Assembly (NCBI GenBank): GCA_013178375.1
Contig: JABLXQ010000027.1
Location: 17,247-81,246, forward strand
Reading direction: 5' to 3'
From: Gammaproteobacteria bacterium
GTDB lineage: Bacteria > Pseudomonadota > Gammaproteobacteria > Pseudomonadales > Ketobacteraceae
DNA length: 64,000 nt
The position numbers were made by a program, and so were the translations under genes. The notes beneath the pieces were generated by a model. It was not told where the DNA came from and made no database searches. It saw only the letters and a program-made list of their open reading frames with translations. Below are positions 43,921 to 53,618 of this stretch, piece by piece (position 1 is the stretch's first letter; each line of letters starts with the position of its first letter).

Positions 43921-46269
43921 ATGTCGCGTCCTGTTCGCATGATTCTGTTCGCGCTGCTTGGCGTGCTGGCACTGGTGGTGCTGGCCGTGGGCGCGCTGGT
44001 GGTGCTGGTCGATCCCAACGATTACCGTGAAGACATCAGCAAAATGGCGCGGGAAGGCGCCGGTGTGGAATTGAAACTGGGCGGCGATCTGGGCTGGAGT
44101 TTCTATCCGGTGCTGGGTTTCCGCGCCCATGACGTGGGGCTGTCGCTGCGCAGCGATGCGCCGCAACTGATGCAGGTGGATGCGTTTTCCGTGGGCGTGC
44201 GCCTGCTGCCGCTGCTGTCGAAGAAAATCGATGTGGATGGTCTGGACATCAGCGGCCTGAAGGCACACCTGATCGTCGATGCAAAAGGCCAGACCAACTG
44301 GCAGTCATCCGCAGCGTCCGGTGACATCAGTGCCAGTGACGCGCAGGCTGGTGTACCCGCCGGTACGGCAACGTCACCTGCTGCCACCGAAGAATCCTCA
44401 TCCGCCATCCCCGACATTCGCATTCCCAAAATCACGGTGCGCGATTCGCAAATAAAATACGAAGACCAGCAGACCAAGGCCGCCTACACCGTGGATCTGC
44501 CGCTGCTGGAACTCACCGACGTGAATCTGGACGAAGCGTTTCCGCTGCAGTTGCAGGCGCGGGTGCGCGACAACGCCAAACTGGATCTGGACGTGGACCT
44601 GAAAACCCAGCTGCGCGCTGATCTGGCCGGCAAGAAATTCGCCGCCAGCGATCTGGATCTGAATACCACTGTGGGCGGTATTTTCGCTGCCCCGGTCAAG
44701 GCAGTGGTGCAGGGCGATCTGCAGTTTGACCAGGGTGCCGACAAGGCAGATGTGAAACTGTCCAAACTGGAATTCGCCAATGTGCAGGCCACCGCCCAGA
44801 TGGAAGCCAGTGCCGTGAGCAGTGCGCCACAATTCAAGGGCACGCTGAAAACCGACAGCTTCGATCTGAAAGCCTTGCTGAAAACGCTGGGCATTGAACC
44901 GCCCGTTACCAGTGACGCTGCCGCCATGACCAACGTGAAGGCGGATCTGGCGTTCAGCGGCACGCCGGAAAAAATCCGCATCGCGCCCCTGCAACTGAAA
45001 CTGGACGACAGCACCCTGAGCGGCGAGGCCGCGATCACCGACGTGGCCACACAGGCTCTGCGTTTCAACCTGAAACTCGACAAGCTGGATGCGGACCGCT
45101 ATCTGCCGCCGGAATCTGCCGACAAGAAATCATCTGACAAGGTTGCCGCTGGCGGTGCGGGCGGGTCCGGCACTGCGGCAGGCGCGTCATCTGCTCCTGC
45201 CGGCGACCTGATTCCGGTGGAACCGTTGCGTGGACTCAACATCAACGGCACCTTCTCCGCCGGCGAAGTGGTGGTGAAGAAAATTCCGGTGCGCGATATC
45301 GGTCTCAGCATCAAGGCGCTGAATGGCGATGTGCAGGTGAGCAATCTGGGCGCGAAATTGCTGCAAGGTTCCCTGAGTGGTTCTGCCGGCGTGGACGTGC
45401 GCGGTGCGCAACCGCAAATCGCCACCAATATCGATCTGCAGAATCTGCAGCTGGGCGATCTGCTGCAACCCTTTGTGGAAACAGAAGTGCTCACCGGCCG
45501 ATCCTCGGTGAAGCTCGACACCCGCACCAGCGGCAACGACATGGACACGCTGCTGAAGCAGGCCCTCGGCCAGCTCAACCTGAATGTGGCGGACGGTATG
45601 CTGCACGGCGTCAACCTGAACCAGGTGGTGGTGGATGCGCTGAAACAGAAGCTGGGCGATTTCACCTTGCTGATGCCCGACTATGAAACCCGTCTGCCCA
45701 AGGCCCTGAAAGGCGACACGCAAATTCGCAATATGTTGGCCAATATGAAAGTGGAAAACGGTCACCTGATCACCCCGGCGATGAACGCCGACACCGACGC
45801 CGGCCAACTCAACGCCACGGGCGATATTGATATGCTGGAACAGAGTTTCGATTACCGGTTTGGTGTGGTGCTGGCGTCACTGGCGGATCACAAATACCTG
45901 AAAGGCACGGAATGGCCGGTACGCTGCAAGGGCAGCGCCGCCATCCCGGTGCAGGACTGGTGCCGTCCGGACATGAGCGCCTTTGGCGGCGTGCTGCAGA
46001 AAGCCGCCGGCATCGCCATGCGTGACAAGGCCACGGAAAAACTCGGCGAGAAACTGGGCATCAAGGGTGCCAGCGAAGCGGAAGTGAAGCAGCAGGCCGA
46101 GCAGAAGGCGAAGGAAAAGGTGAACCAGGAACTGGGCAAGCAGCTCGACAAACTGTTCGGTGGCAAGAAAGACAAGAAGGAAAAGGCACCGGCCACTCCG
46201 GCGCCTGCTCCGGCTGAAACCACAGCGCCTGCCGCTGAAACCCCCGCTACTGAAACGCCTGCCAACTGA
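43921..46269 (+). CDS. AsmA-family envelope protein
   Basis: A 782-aa protein. One N-terminal membrane helix (MILFALLGVLALVVLAVGAL) is followed by the AsmA start signature VDPNDYREDISKMAREGAGVELKLGGDLGWSFYP. Long beta-rich repeats follow, and a C-terminal AsmA_2-type region at about 540-690 (LNLNVADGMLHGVNLNQ, DTDAGQLNATGDIDM). The tail is Lys/Glu then Pro/Ala-rich. AsmA-like proteins are thought to bridge inner and outer membranes and move lipids. The frame opens at 43828, but ATG 43921 starts at the membrane anchor. Confidence 0.87.
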   Translation: MSRPVRMILFALLGVLALVVLAVGALVVLVDPNDYREDISKMAREGAGVELKLGGDLGWSFYPVLGFRAHDVGLSLRSDAPQLMQVDAFSVGVRLLPLLSKKIDVDGLDISGLKAHLIVDAKGQTNWQSSAASGDISASDAQAGVPAGTATSPAATEESSSAIPDIRIPKITVRDSQIKYEDQQTKAAYTVDLPLLELTDVNLDEAFPLQLQARVRDNAKLDLDVDLKTQLRADLAGKKFAASDLDLNTTVGGIFAAPVKAVVQGDLQFDQGADKADVKLSKLEFANVQATAQMEASAVSSAPQFKGTLKTDSFDLKALLKTLGIEPPVTSDAAAMTNVKADLAFSGTPEKIRIAPLQLKLDDSTLSGEAAITDVATQALRFNLKLDKLDADRYLPPESADKKSSDKVAAGGAGGSGTAAGASSAPAGDLIPVEPLRGLNINGTFSAGEVVVKKIPVRDIGLSIKALNGDVQVSNLGAKLLQGSLSGSAGVDVRGAQPQIATNIDLQNLQLGDLLQPFVETEVLTGRSSVKLDTRTSGNDMDTLLKQALGQLNLNVADGMLHGVNLNQVVVDALKQKLGDFTLLMPDYETRLPKALKGDTQIRNMLANMKVENGHLITPAMNADTDAGQLNATGDIDMLEQSFDYRFGVVLASLADHKYLKGTEWPVRCKGSAAIPVQDWCRPDMSAFGGVLQKAAGIAMRDKATEKLGEKLGIKGASEAEVKQQAEQKAKEKVNQELGKQLDKLFGGKKDKKEKAPATPAPAPAETTAPAAETPATETPAN

Positions 46270-46277
46270 GAAGTGCG

Positions 46278-46309
46278 GCGCCGGGTGGGTGAGCCAACCC
46301 ATCCGGCGC
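46278..46309 (+). terminator. Stem-loop terminator after asmA
   Basis: A 13-bp stem (46278-46290 with 46297-46309, one G-T pair) with a 6-base loop is followed by ATTATTT. It lies just after the asmA-like stop. Confidence 0.55.
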
Positions 46310-46440
46310 GATTATTTCCCGCTCCCCATCGTTGCACTTCGCCCTAATCCCCTTCGGCACGCCCCCCATGGCGCCCCGCCCAATCTCAACCATACTTCAG
46401 ATATTGCCAATCCCATTCCCAACCGGACAGGCCCAATCCC

Positions 46441-48207
46441 ATGGTGTCGACCCAGCCCCTGCCGAGCGATGCACCCGTGACAGCTCACCCCATCATCACC
46501 AACTCCGAAGAGTTGCGCCATCACCACCAGGCTTTCTACCGCTACACCGCACGTCCGCTGGGTGAGATCCTGCTGGATATGGGGGCCATCACCCCTGCGC
46601 AGCTGAGCGATGCCCTGGCCGAGCAGAAGGTCAGTCACAAGCGGCTGGGGGAAATCCTGCAACAGCAGGGCGTGGCGTCCCGCGAGCAGGTGCTGCGGGC
46701 CCTGAGCGAGCGCTTCGGCGTGCCCTTCATCAACCTGCGCCAGTTTGATATCGATCCCCGCGCGCTGCCCTGCGTGCCGGCGGCATTTGCCCGCAAGCAC
46801 ATGGTGATTCCGGTGCTGCTGGACAACGACCGCCTGCTGGTGGCCATGTCCGATCCCACCGACACTGAACTCATCAACATGCTGCGCTTCCTCACCGGCA
46901 AGGTGCTGGAGTTCTGCATCGCGCCCGGTGACGATATCGCCTACGCCATCACCACCTATTACGGCGTGCAGGAAGTGCAGACGGCGCTCGACGGTATGAC
47001 CGTGCTGTCGCGGGATGAGCCTTTCCACGTCGATGCCAACAGCGAGGAGCAGCTGGGCAACGAACGCCCCGTGGTGCAACTGGTACAGACCGTGATTGCC
47101 GACGCCATGGTGCGCGAGGCGTCCGACATCCACATCCGCCCCCGCGAAGGCGTGGTGGACCTGCTGTTCCGCGTCGACGGTGTGTTGCAGCGCATCCGCA
47201 CCTTCAGCAAGAAACTGCTGCCGGCGGTGGTGAGCCGCATCAAGATCATCGGCAACATGGATATTTCCGAACACCGCCTGCCTCAGGACGGTCGCTCCCG
47301 CATCCACTATCTCGACAAGCATGTTGACCTGCGTCTGTCGGTGATTCCCACCATTTATGGCGAAAGCGTGGTGATCCGCCTGCTCGACACCCAGTTCGCG
47401 CTGAAGAATCTGGAGCAACTCGGTTTCGATGCGGGAGACGCACTGAAACTGCGTCACCTGCTGACCCGCACCAGCGGTATTTTTCTGGTGACTGGCCCCA
47501 CCGGGTCCGGCAAGTCCACCACGCTGTACACGGCGCTGGATCATGTGAAGGCGAGCAACGTCAACATCATCACCGTGGAAGATCCGGTGGAGTATCACAT
47601 GGACGGCATTGCCCAGATCCAGGTGAATCACTCCACCGGCTACAGTTTCGCGCGTGCGTTGCGGCATATCCTGCGCCACGATCCCGACGTCATCATGGTG
47701 GGCGAGATCCGCGACCAGGAAACCGCGAAAATGGCGGTGGAAAGCGCGCTTACCGGCCACCTGGTACTGAGCACGCTGCACACCAATGACGCTGCCACCT
47801 CCGTCACGCGGTTGATTGAAATCGGTGTGGAGCCCTATCTGGTGAACAGTTCTCTGATCGGCGTGCTGGCGCAACGGCTGGCGCGCTGCAACTGCCCCAA
47901 CTGCAAGGTGCCGGAAGAGATCGATCCCGAGATCCGCCGGGTGCTGGGGGTGGGCATCGACGAAGTGTTTTATGTCGGCAAGGGGTGCGAGCGTTGCCAC
48001 CAGACCGGCGTGAAAGGTCGCATGGCCGTGTACGAATTGCTGGAAGTGACACCGGAGCTGCGCAAGCTGGTGATGCAAAGCGTGTCGGCGGATGTGATTG
48101 AACGGCAGGCAGTTAACGACGGCATGACACCTCTCACCCACAATGCGCTGAAAGCGGCCCGGGCCGGCCGCCTGTCGCTGGCAGAAGTGTACCGGGTGCG
48201 GCTGTAA
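46441..48207 (+). CDS. GspE/PilB-type secretion ATPase with MshEN-like N-terminus
   Basis: A 588-aa ATPase. Two 24-residue MshEN-type motifs lie at 39-62 (PLGEILLDMGAITPAQLSDA) and 68-91 (RLGEILQQQGVASREQVLRA), five residues apart. In MshE-like ATPases these bind c-di-GMP. The ATPase core has GPTGSGKSTTLYTAL (Walker A), DVIMVGEIRDQETA (Walker B) and HLVLSTLHTNDA, then the tetra-Cys zinc motif CNCPNC...CERC. It should power a type II secretion system or type IV/MSHA-like pilus. No other gsp, pil or msh gene is in view. Position 1 of the first motif is Pro instead of Arg. Confidence 0.88.
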   Translation: MVSTQPLPSDAPVTAHPIITNSEELRHHHQAFYRYTARPLGEILLDMGAITPAQLSDALAEQKVSHKRLGEILQQQGVASREQVLRALSERFGVPFINLRQFDIDPRALPCVPAAFARKHMVIPVLLDNDRLLVAMSDPTDTELINMLRFLTGKVLEFCIAPGDDIAYAITTYYGVQEVQTALDGMTVLSRDEPFHVDANSEEQLGNERPVVQLVQTVIADAMVREASDIHIRPREGVVDLLFRVDGVLQRIRTFSKKLLPAVVSRIKIIGNMDISEHRLPQDGRSRIHYLDKHVDLRLSVIPTIYGESVVIRLLDTQFALKNLEQLGFDAGDALKLRHLLTRTSGIFLVTGPTGSGKSTTLYTALDHVKASNVNIITVEDPVEYHMDGIAQIQVNHSTGYSFARALRHILRHDPDVIMVGEIRDQETAKMAVESALTGHLVLSTLHTNDAATSVTRLIEIGVEPYLVNSSLIGVLAQRLARCNCPNCKVPEEIDPEIRRVLGVGIDEVFYVGKGCERCHQTGVKGRMAVYELLEVTPELRKLVMQSVSADVIERQAVNDGMTPLTHNALKAARAGRLSLAEVYRVRL

Positions 48208-48227
48208 TCGCGGCGCGGTTGCGGGAT

Positions 48228-48246
48228 AATGCCGGCCCGGCATTTT
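48228..48246 (+). terminator. Short hairpin after the secretion ATPase gene
   Basis: AATGCCG and CGGCATT (48228-48234, 48238-48244) enclose GCC, with TTTT across 48243-48246. A GATAAT overlapping its start could also be a -10 for the next gene. Confidence 0.35.
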
Positions 48247-48288
48247 CTCCAGGCCAGATAACGGCGATTCCCAGGCTAGATAGCTTCC

Positions 48289-49212
48289 GTGCGAAAAAAA
48301 CGCGTCACTCCCGTGCTGCCGGTCCGTGCCGGTATCAGCCCCAATTCGGTTTACCTGCCGGCGCCTGATCCGTCCGGTCCGGGCTGGTCGTCGGTGCTGC
48401 AATTTCTCGCTGCCCGCTTTCCCGCCATAGCCGCCGATCGCTGGCGCGAGCGCATGTTGCGTGGCGACGTGTTCGACGCCCAGGGCCAACCCATCCCGCC
48501 GGATTCCCCCTATCGGCCCGGCACCCGCCTGTACTACTACCGCGAACTGGAAACCGAGCTGCCGGTGCCGTTCCCGCATAAAATCCTGCACGAGGACGAA
48601 CACCTGCTGGTGGCGGACAAACCGCATTTCCTGCCCACGGTGCCCTCCGGCAGTTACCTGCATGAAACCCTGATCAGCCGGCTGCGGCACGAGTGGGGGC
48701 AGGGCGATCTGGAAGTGTTGCACCGCCTGGACCGGGATACCGCCGGGCTGGTGCTGATTGCGAAGCACCCGGGCGCGCGGGACGCCTACCACCGGCTGTT
48801 CCGCGAGCGGCGGGTGGAAAAGGTCTACCTGGCGATGGCGCCGCTGAACAGCGCGCTGGAATTCCCCCTCACCCGCGCCAGCCACATCGGCTCCGCTGCC
48901 GATTTCTATCGCCGGCAGGAAGGGGCGGGGGAGGTGAATGCCATCACCCGCATTGAGCTTGCCCAGCAGATCGACGGCCTGGGTTTGTACCGGCTGTACC
49001 CGGTCACCGGCAAAACCCACCAGCTGCGCATTCACATGGCGGCGCTGGGTATGCCGATCCTGAATGATCCCTACTATCCCCGCGAAACCCCGCGTGAGCC
49101 CGGCGATTTCAGCCAGCCCCTGCAACTACTGGCGCAGGCCCTGACATTCGCCGACCCCTTCACCGGAGCGGAGCGTCGTTTCACCAGCACCTTCAGTCTG
49201 GCGCCGGTCTGA
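48289..49212 (+). CDS. RluA-family pseudouridine synthase
   Basis: A 307-aa RNA-modifying enzyme. The catalytic Asp is in LEVLHRLDRDTAGLVL (about residues 143-158). DKPHFLPTVPSG (about 107) and LYPVTGKTHQLRIHM (about 240) complete the family set. The N-terminal 90 residues are S4-like or spacer. The target (23S rRNA or tRNA) cannot be assigned; it is closest in style to the YhcT-like pseudouridine synthases next to guaB in some gammaproteobacteria. The start is a GTG at 48289. Confidence 0.85.
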   Translation: MRKKRVTPVLPVRAGISPNSVYLPAPDPSGPGWSSVLQFLAARFPAIAADRWRERMLRGDVFDAQGQPIPPDSPYRPGTRLYYYRELETELPVPFPHKILHEDEHLLVADKPHFLPTVPSGSYLHETLISRLRHEWGQGDLEVLHRLDRDTAGLVLIAKHPGARDAYHRLFRERRVEKVYLAMAPLNSALEFPLTRASHIGSAADFYRRQEGAGEVNAITRIELAQQIDGLGLYRLYPVTGKTHQLRIHMAALGMPILNDPYYPRETPREPGDFSQPLQLLAQALTFADPFTGAERRFTSTFSLAPV

Positions 49213-49270
49213 CTTCATCTTCCACGCCTGGCTGAGCGCCCTATCTTTACAATCAGCCAGCGCAGCTTTA

Positions 49271-49300
49271 TTCCAAACCGTCCCGCAGCTTTGTTATAAT
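49271..49300 (+). promoter_or_regulatory. Putative sigma-70 promoter of guaB
   Basis: TTCCAA (49271-49276) and TATAAT (49295-49300) are 18 bases apart and 44 bases before the guaB ATG. Confidence 0.55.
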
Positions 49301-49343
49301 TTCGCGTTTAATCGCTCCTCCCCCCTCCCACAGGCAGGTACCC

Positions 49344-50816
49344 ATGCTGCGAATCGCCCAGGAAGCTCTTACCTTCGACGATGTTCTGCTGATCCCCGGC
49401 TACTCCGACATCCTGCCCCGCGACGTCGAACTGAAATCCCGGCTGACCCGCGATATCACCCTGAATATCCCACTGATTTCCGCTGCCATGGATACGGTGA
49501 CCGAGTCCCGCCTGGCCATTGCCATGGCCCAGGAAGGCGGTATCGGCATCCTGCACAAGAACATGACGGAGGAAGAACAGGCCCGTCAGGTGCGGCTGGT
49601 GAAGAAATACGAAAGCGGCGTGGTGCGTGATCCGATCACCATCAACCCCGAAGCCACCATCGGCCAGCTGCTGGAGCTGACCAACGCCCACAAGATCTCC
49701 GGCGTGCCGGTGGTGAAAGGGCTGGAACTGGTGGGCATCGTTACCAGCCGTGACCTGCGCTTCGAAAACCGCTATGAACTGCCGGTGTCCAGCATCATGA
49801 CGCCGAAGGACAAGCTGGTAACCGCCAAAGAGGGCACCAGCACCGACGAAATCAAATCCCTGCTGCACAAATACCGCATCGAGAAAGTCCTGCTGGTGGA
49901 CAACAACTTCCACCTGAAAGGCATGGTCACCAACACCGACATCCTGAAAGCCGAAGCTTACCCCAATGGTTGCAAGGACAATCAGGGCCGACTGCGCGTG
50001 GGCGCGGCCGTGGGCACCGGCGCGGGCACCGAAGAACGGGTGGCGGCACTGGTGGAAGCTGGCGTGGATGTGCTGGTGGTGGACACCGCCCACGGCCACT
50101 CCAAGGGTGTGATCGAGCGCGTGCGCTGGATTGCGCAGACCTACAAGGACATCCAGGTGATCGGCGGCAATATTGCTACCGGTGACGCTGCGCTGGCGCT
50201 GGCGGAAGCAGGTGCCCATGGCGTGAAAGTGGGCATCGGCCCCGGCTCCATCTGCACCACCCGCATCGTCGCCGGTATCGGCGTGCCGCAGATTTCCGCG
50301 GTATCGAATGTGGTGGCGGCGCTGGCAGGCAAGAATGTGCCGGTGATCGCCGACGGTGGTATCCGCTACTCCGGCGACCTGGCCAAGGCCATTGCCGCCG
50401 GCGCCCACTGCATCATGGTGGGCAGTCTGCTGGCTGGCACCGAGGAAGCGCCGGGCGAGGTGGAGTTGTACCAGGGCCGCTATTACAAAGCGTATCGCGG
50501 CATGGGTTCGCTGGGAGCGATGGCCCAGACCCAAGGTTCCAGCGACCGTTATTTCCAGGATGCTGCCCAGGGTGTGGAAAAACTGGTGCCGGAAGGTATC
50601 GAAGGCCGCGTTTCCTACAAGGGCCCGATTTCCGCCATCGTGCATCAATTGATGGGTGGCCTGCGTTCCAGCATGGGCTACACCGGCTGCGGCAATATCG
50701 AAGACATGCGCACCAAGCCCACCTTCGTGAAGATCACCAGCGCCGGCATGAAGGAAAGCCATGTGCACGACGTGACCATCACCAAGGAAGCGCCGAATTA
50801 CCGCGTAGGCGGTTGA
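49344..50816 (+). CDS. guaB: IMP dehydrogenase
   Basis: A 490-aa enzyme oxidising IMP to XMP with NAD+, the first step of GMP synthesis. Visible are [17 protein letters not shown] at the start and paired CBS domains (about 95-205: [28 protein letters not shown]). The active-site Cys loop is [19 protein letters not shown] (about 298-316). The flap region has [13 protein letters not shown]. The length is exactly typical. It is followed by guaA after a 213-base gap with a large inverted repeat. Confidence 0.98.
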   Translation: MLRIAQEALTFDDVLLIPGYSDILPRDVELKSRLTRDITLNIPLISAAMDTVTESRLAIAMAQEGGIGILHKNMTEEEQARQVRLVKKYESGVVRDPITINPEATIGQLLELTNAHKISGVPVVKGLELVGIVTSRDLRFENRYELPVSSIMTPKDKLVTAKEGTSTDEIKSLLHKYRIEKVLLVDNNFHLKGMVTNTDILKAEAYPNGCKDNQGRLRVGAAVGTGAGTEERVAALVEAGVDVLVVDTAHGHSKGVIERVRWIAQTYKDIQVIGGNIATGDAALALAEAGAHGVKVGIGPGSICTTRIVAGIGVPQISAVSNVVAALAGKNVPVIADGGIRYSGDLAKAIAAGAHCIMVGSLLAGTEEAPGEVELYQGRYYKAYRGMGSLGAMAQTQGSSDRYFQDAAQGVEKLVPEGIEGRVSYKGPISAIVHQLMGGLRSSMGYTGCGNIEDMRTKPTFVKITSAGMKESHVHDVTITKEAPNYRVGG

Positions 50817-50882
50817 GGCGCAACGAGTATGTTACTGAACGCCTGGCCCTGGGTCAGGCGTTTGTGTTTTTGATCGAGGACG

Positions 50883-50990
50883 GTCAGGTGCCGGCTTGGA
50901 TTTTTCAGACACGCGGTGAATACATCCCTGTACGCTCGGCTGCCGCATCCATGCGGCAGACGGTCTGAAAAATCCAAGCCGGCACCTGAC
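50883..50990. repeat. Perfect 28-bp inverted repeat between guaB and guaA
   Basis: Arms at 50883-50910 and 50963-50990 are exact reverse complements, starting GTCAGGTGCCGG and ending TTTTTCAGAC. The 52-base centre contains a second hairpin (TGCCGCAT-CC-ATGCGGCA, 50941-50958) and the text GAATACATCCCTG. It resembles the dispersed palindromic intergenic repeats I know from several gammaproteobacterial genomes. It may also form a strong RNA hairpin affecting guaA expression. Confidence 0.85.
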
Positions 50991-51029
50991 CTCTTGCGCA
51001 ACCTGCCTGACCCAACCGGAATCTGACTT

Positions 51030-52595
51030 ATGACCGACATCCACGCCCACCGTATCCTGATTCTCGACTTCGGCGCCCAGTACACCCAGTTGATCGCCCG
51101 CCGCGTACGCGAGATCGGCGTGTACTGCGAACTCTGGGCCTGCGACGCCGGCGCGGCGGACATCAAAGCCTTCAACCCCAGCGGCATCATCCTGTCCGGC
51201 GGACCGGAAACCGTCACGGCTGCAGACACTTACCGCGCCGATCCCGTCGTATTCGAACTGGGCGTGCCAGTGTTGGGCATCTGCTACGGCATGCAGACCA
51301 TGGCGGTGCAACTTGGCGGCAAGGTGGAATCCTCGACCGTGCGTGAATTCGGTTATGCCGAAGTGCGCACCCGCAACGGTTCCACCTTGCTGGACGGCCT
51401 CGACGATCATGACGGCACCCACAAGCTGGATGTGTGGATGAGCCACGGCGACAAGGTGACGCAACTGCCTGCCGGTTTCGACTGCATCGCCGAAACCGCC
51501 AGCTGCCCGATCGCGGCGATGGAAAACAAACACAAGCGTTTCTACGGCGTGCAGTTCCACCCGGAAGTGACCCACACCAAACAGGGTGGTGAACTGCTCA
51601 AGCGTTTCGTGCGCGAGATCTGTGGCTGCGCGGCGCTGTGGAATTCCGGCAACATCATCGACGACATGGTGGCCCGCGTGCGCGCGCAGGTGGGCAATGA
51701 CGAAGTGCTGCTGGGTTTGTCCGGTGGTGTGGATTCGTCGGTGGTGGCGGCGCTGCTGCACAAGGCGATTGGCGACAAGCTCACCTGCGTGTTCGTCGAC
51801 ACCGGCCTGCTGCGCAAGAATGAAGGCGACCAGGTGATGGCGATGTTTGCCCAGCACATGGGTATCCGCGTGATCCGCGTCGACGCCGAGGATCTGTTCC
51901 TGGGCAAGCTGGCGGGCGTGAAAGACCCGGAGAAAAAACGCAAGATCATCGGTGCCACCTTCATCGAAGTGTTCGATGTGGAAAGCAGCCGCCTCAACAA
52001 CATCAAGTGGCTGGCCCAGGGCACCATCTACCCGGACGTGATCGAATCCGCCGGTTCCAAAACCGGTAAAGCGCATGTGATCAAATCCCACCACAATGTG
52101 GGCGGTCTGCCCGAGCACATGAAAATGCAGCTGGTGGAACCGCTGCGCGAACTGTTCAAGGACGAAGTGCGCAAGATTGGCGTGGAGCTGGGCCTGCCCT
52201 ACGACATGGTGTACCGCCACCCGTTCCCCGGTCCCGGCCTGGGTGTGCGCATTCTCGGAGAAGTGAAAAAGGAATACGCCGATATCCTGCGCGACGCCGA
52301 CCATATCTTTATCGAAGAACTGCGCAAGGCGGATTTCTATCACAAGACGGCGCAGGCGTTTGCGGTGTTCCTGCCGGTGAAATCGGTGGGCGTGACCGGC
52401 GATGGCCGCCGCTATGAATGGGTGATTGCGCTGCGTGCGGTGGAAACCATCGACTTCATGACGGCGCGCTGGGCGCATCTGCCGTATGAGTTGCTGGAAA
52501 AGGTGTCGAGCCGGATCATCAACGAAATTTCCGGCGTGTCGCGGGTGACGTACGACATTTCCTCGAAGCCGCCAGCGACGATTGAGTGGGAATAA
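51030..52595 (+). CDS. guaA: GMP synthase (glutamine-hydrolysing)
   Basis: A 521-aa enzyme converting XMP to GMP using glutamine and ATP. The N-terminal glutamine amidotransferase has the nucleophile Cys in [11 protein letters not shown] and His/Glu in [11 protein letters not shown]. The ATP-pyrophosphatase P-loop is [17 protein letters not shown] (about 229-245). The C-terminal dimerisation domain ends [17 protein letters not shown], the usual GuaA end. It forms the guaBA pair with the gene upstream. Confidence 0.98.
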   Translation: MTDIHAHRILILDFGAQYTQLIARRVREIGVYCELWACDAGAADIKAFNPSGIILSGGPETVTAADTYRADPVVFELGVPVLGICYGMQTMAVQLGGKVESSTVREFGYAEVRTRNGSTLLDGLDDHDGTHKLDVWMSHGDKVTQLPAGFDCIAETASCPIAAMENKHKRFYGVQFHPEVTHTKQGGELLKRFVREICGCAALWNSGNIIDDMVARVRAQVGNDEVLLGLSGGVDSSVVAALLHKAIGDKLTCVFVDTGLLRKNEGDQVMAMFAQHMGIRVIRVDAEDLFLGKLAGVKDPEKKRKIIGATFIEVFDVESSRLNNIKWLAQGTIYPDVIESAGSKTGKAHVIKSHHNVGGLPEHMKMQLVEPLRELFKDEVRKIGVELGLPYDMVYRHPFPGPGLGVRILGEVKKEYADILRDADHIFIEELRKADFYHKTAQAFAVFLPVKSVGVTGDGRRYEWVIALRAVETIDFMTARWAHLPYELLEKVSSRIINEISGVSRVTYDISSKPPATIEWE

Positions 52596-52623
52596 AAACG
52601 GCAGATAAAGCCAGGGCGGGCTC

Positions 52624-53613
52624 ATGCAAACTGCGCTTTTTCCAGAGACCGAAACGGAATTAGTAGGCGCGGCAACGCCGGAACCCGCAGTGCTGGATCT
52701 GGCTGCGTCGCTGCCGCCCACGCTGCGGCTGGGCACGTCCTCCTGGCACTATCCCGGCTGGACCGGTCTGGTCTGGAAGCGCGATTATCCGGCAGAAATA
52801 TTGTCCCGCCATGGCTTGCCGGCCTATGCGCAACATCCGTTGCTGAAGACGGTTTGTCTGGATCGCGGTTTGTATCGCCCATTGACGACAACCCAGTTTG
52901 CCGAACTCGCGGCGCAAGTGCCGGCTGATTTCCGTTTCGTGATCAAGGCGCCCGGACTGGTGACGGATGCGCTGCTACGGGATGGCGCTGGTCGTGGCAC
53001 AAAAGTGAATGACGATTTTCTGAATCTCGAGCGGGCGCGGCTGGATTTTGTTGAACCGGCCTTGGCGGGATTGGGAACGAAACTGGGTGTGCTGTTGTTT
53101 CAGATCAGTCCGTTGCCATCATCCTGGTGGAAGCGATTGCCCGAGCTGATCGAACGACTGCACGCGATGCTGAATGCCATCCGCTATGTGCGTGAGCAGG
53201 CGCCTGACGTGATCGTGGCGGTTGAAGTGCGAGACCCTCAATGGCTGACACCGTTTTTCACCAGCGTTTTACGCGAAACCGGCACGACCTACGGCCTGGG
53301 TTTGCACGCCAAAATGCCGCCGATCACGGAACAGTTGCCGATCCTGCGGGCGCTGTGGCCCGGTCCTCTGGTGTGCCGGTGGAATCTCAATCCCCTGCAT
53401 GGCGCGTTCGGTTATGAAGAAGCGCAACGCCAGTATTCTCCCTATGATCGCCTTGTGGATCCCGACCTGGAAACGCGCGCTGTGCTGGCGAAAGTGATTG
53501 CCGGCACGGTGGGTGCCGGTCAGCGTGCCTATGTCACCCTCAGCAACAAAGCGGAGGGCTCGGCGCCATTGTCGGTGGTAGCGTTGGCGCAGGCGGTTCA
53601 CGGCCTGCGCTAA
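52624..53613 (+). CDS. DUF72-family protein (YecE-like TIM barrel)
   Basis: A 329-aa protein. LRLGTSSWHYPGWTGLVW (about 36-53), FRFVIKAPGLVT, LGVLLFQISP, IVAVEVRDPQWL and VCRWNLNP are DUF72 marks. The family is a TIM-barrel fold with no settled biochemical role. A 35-residue Pro/Glu-rich N-terminal extension precedes the domain. It starts 28 bases after guaA and may be co-transcribed. Confidence 0.85.
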   Translation: MQTALFPETETELVGAATPEPAVLDLAASLPPTLRLGTSSWHYPGWTGLVWKRDYPAEILSRHGLPAYAQHPLLKTVCLDRGLYRPLTTTQFAELAAQVPADFRFVIKAPGLVTDALLRDGAGRGTKVNDDFLNLERARLDFVEPALAGLGTKLGVLLFQISPLPSSWWKRLPELIERLHAMLNAIRYVREQAPDVIVAVEVRDPQWLTPFFTSVLRETGTTYGLGLHAKMPPITEQLPILRALWPGPLVCRWNLNPLHGAFGYEEAQRQYSPYDRLVDPDLETRAVLAKVIAGTVGAGQRAYVTLSNKAEGSAPLSVVALAQAVHGLR

Positions 53614-53618
53614 GGCTG

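Noticed and set aside
46312..49125. Minus-strand open frame of 937 codons
   Set aside because: It lies opposite the secretion ATPase and pseudouridine synthase genes, both with clear motifs. Its own sequence is His/Gln/Arg-rich, typical of a GC-driven shadow frame.
50832..52736. Minus-strand open frame of 634 codons
   Set aside because: It is the antisense shadow of guaA and also crosses the palindromic repeat. No family motif is visible.
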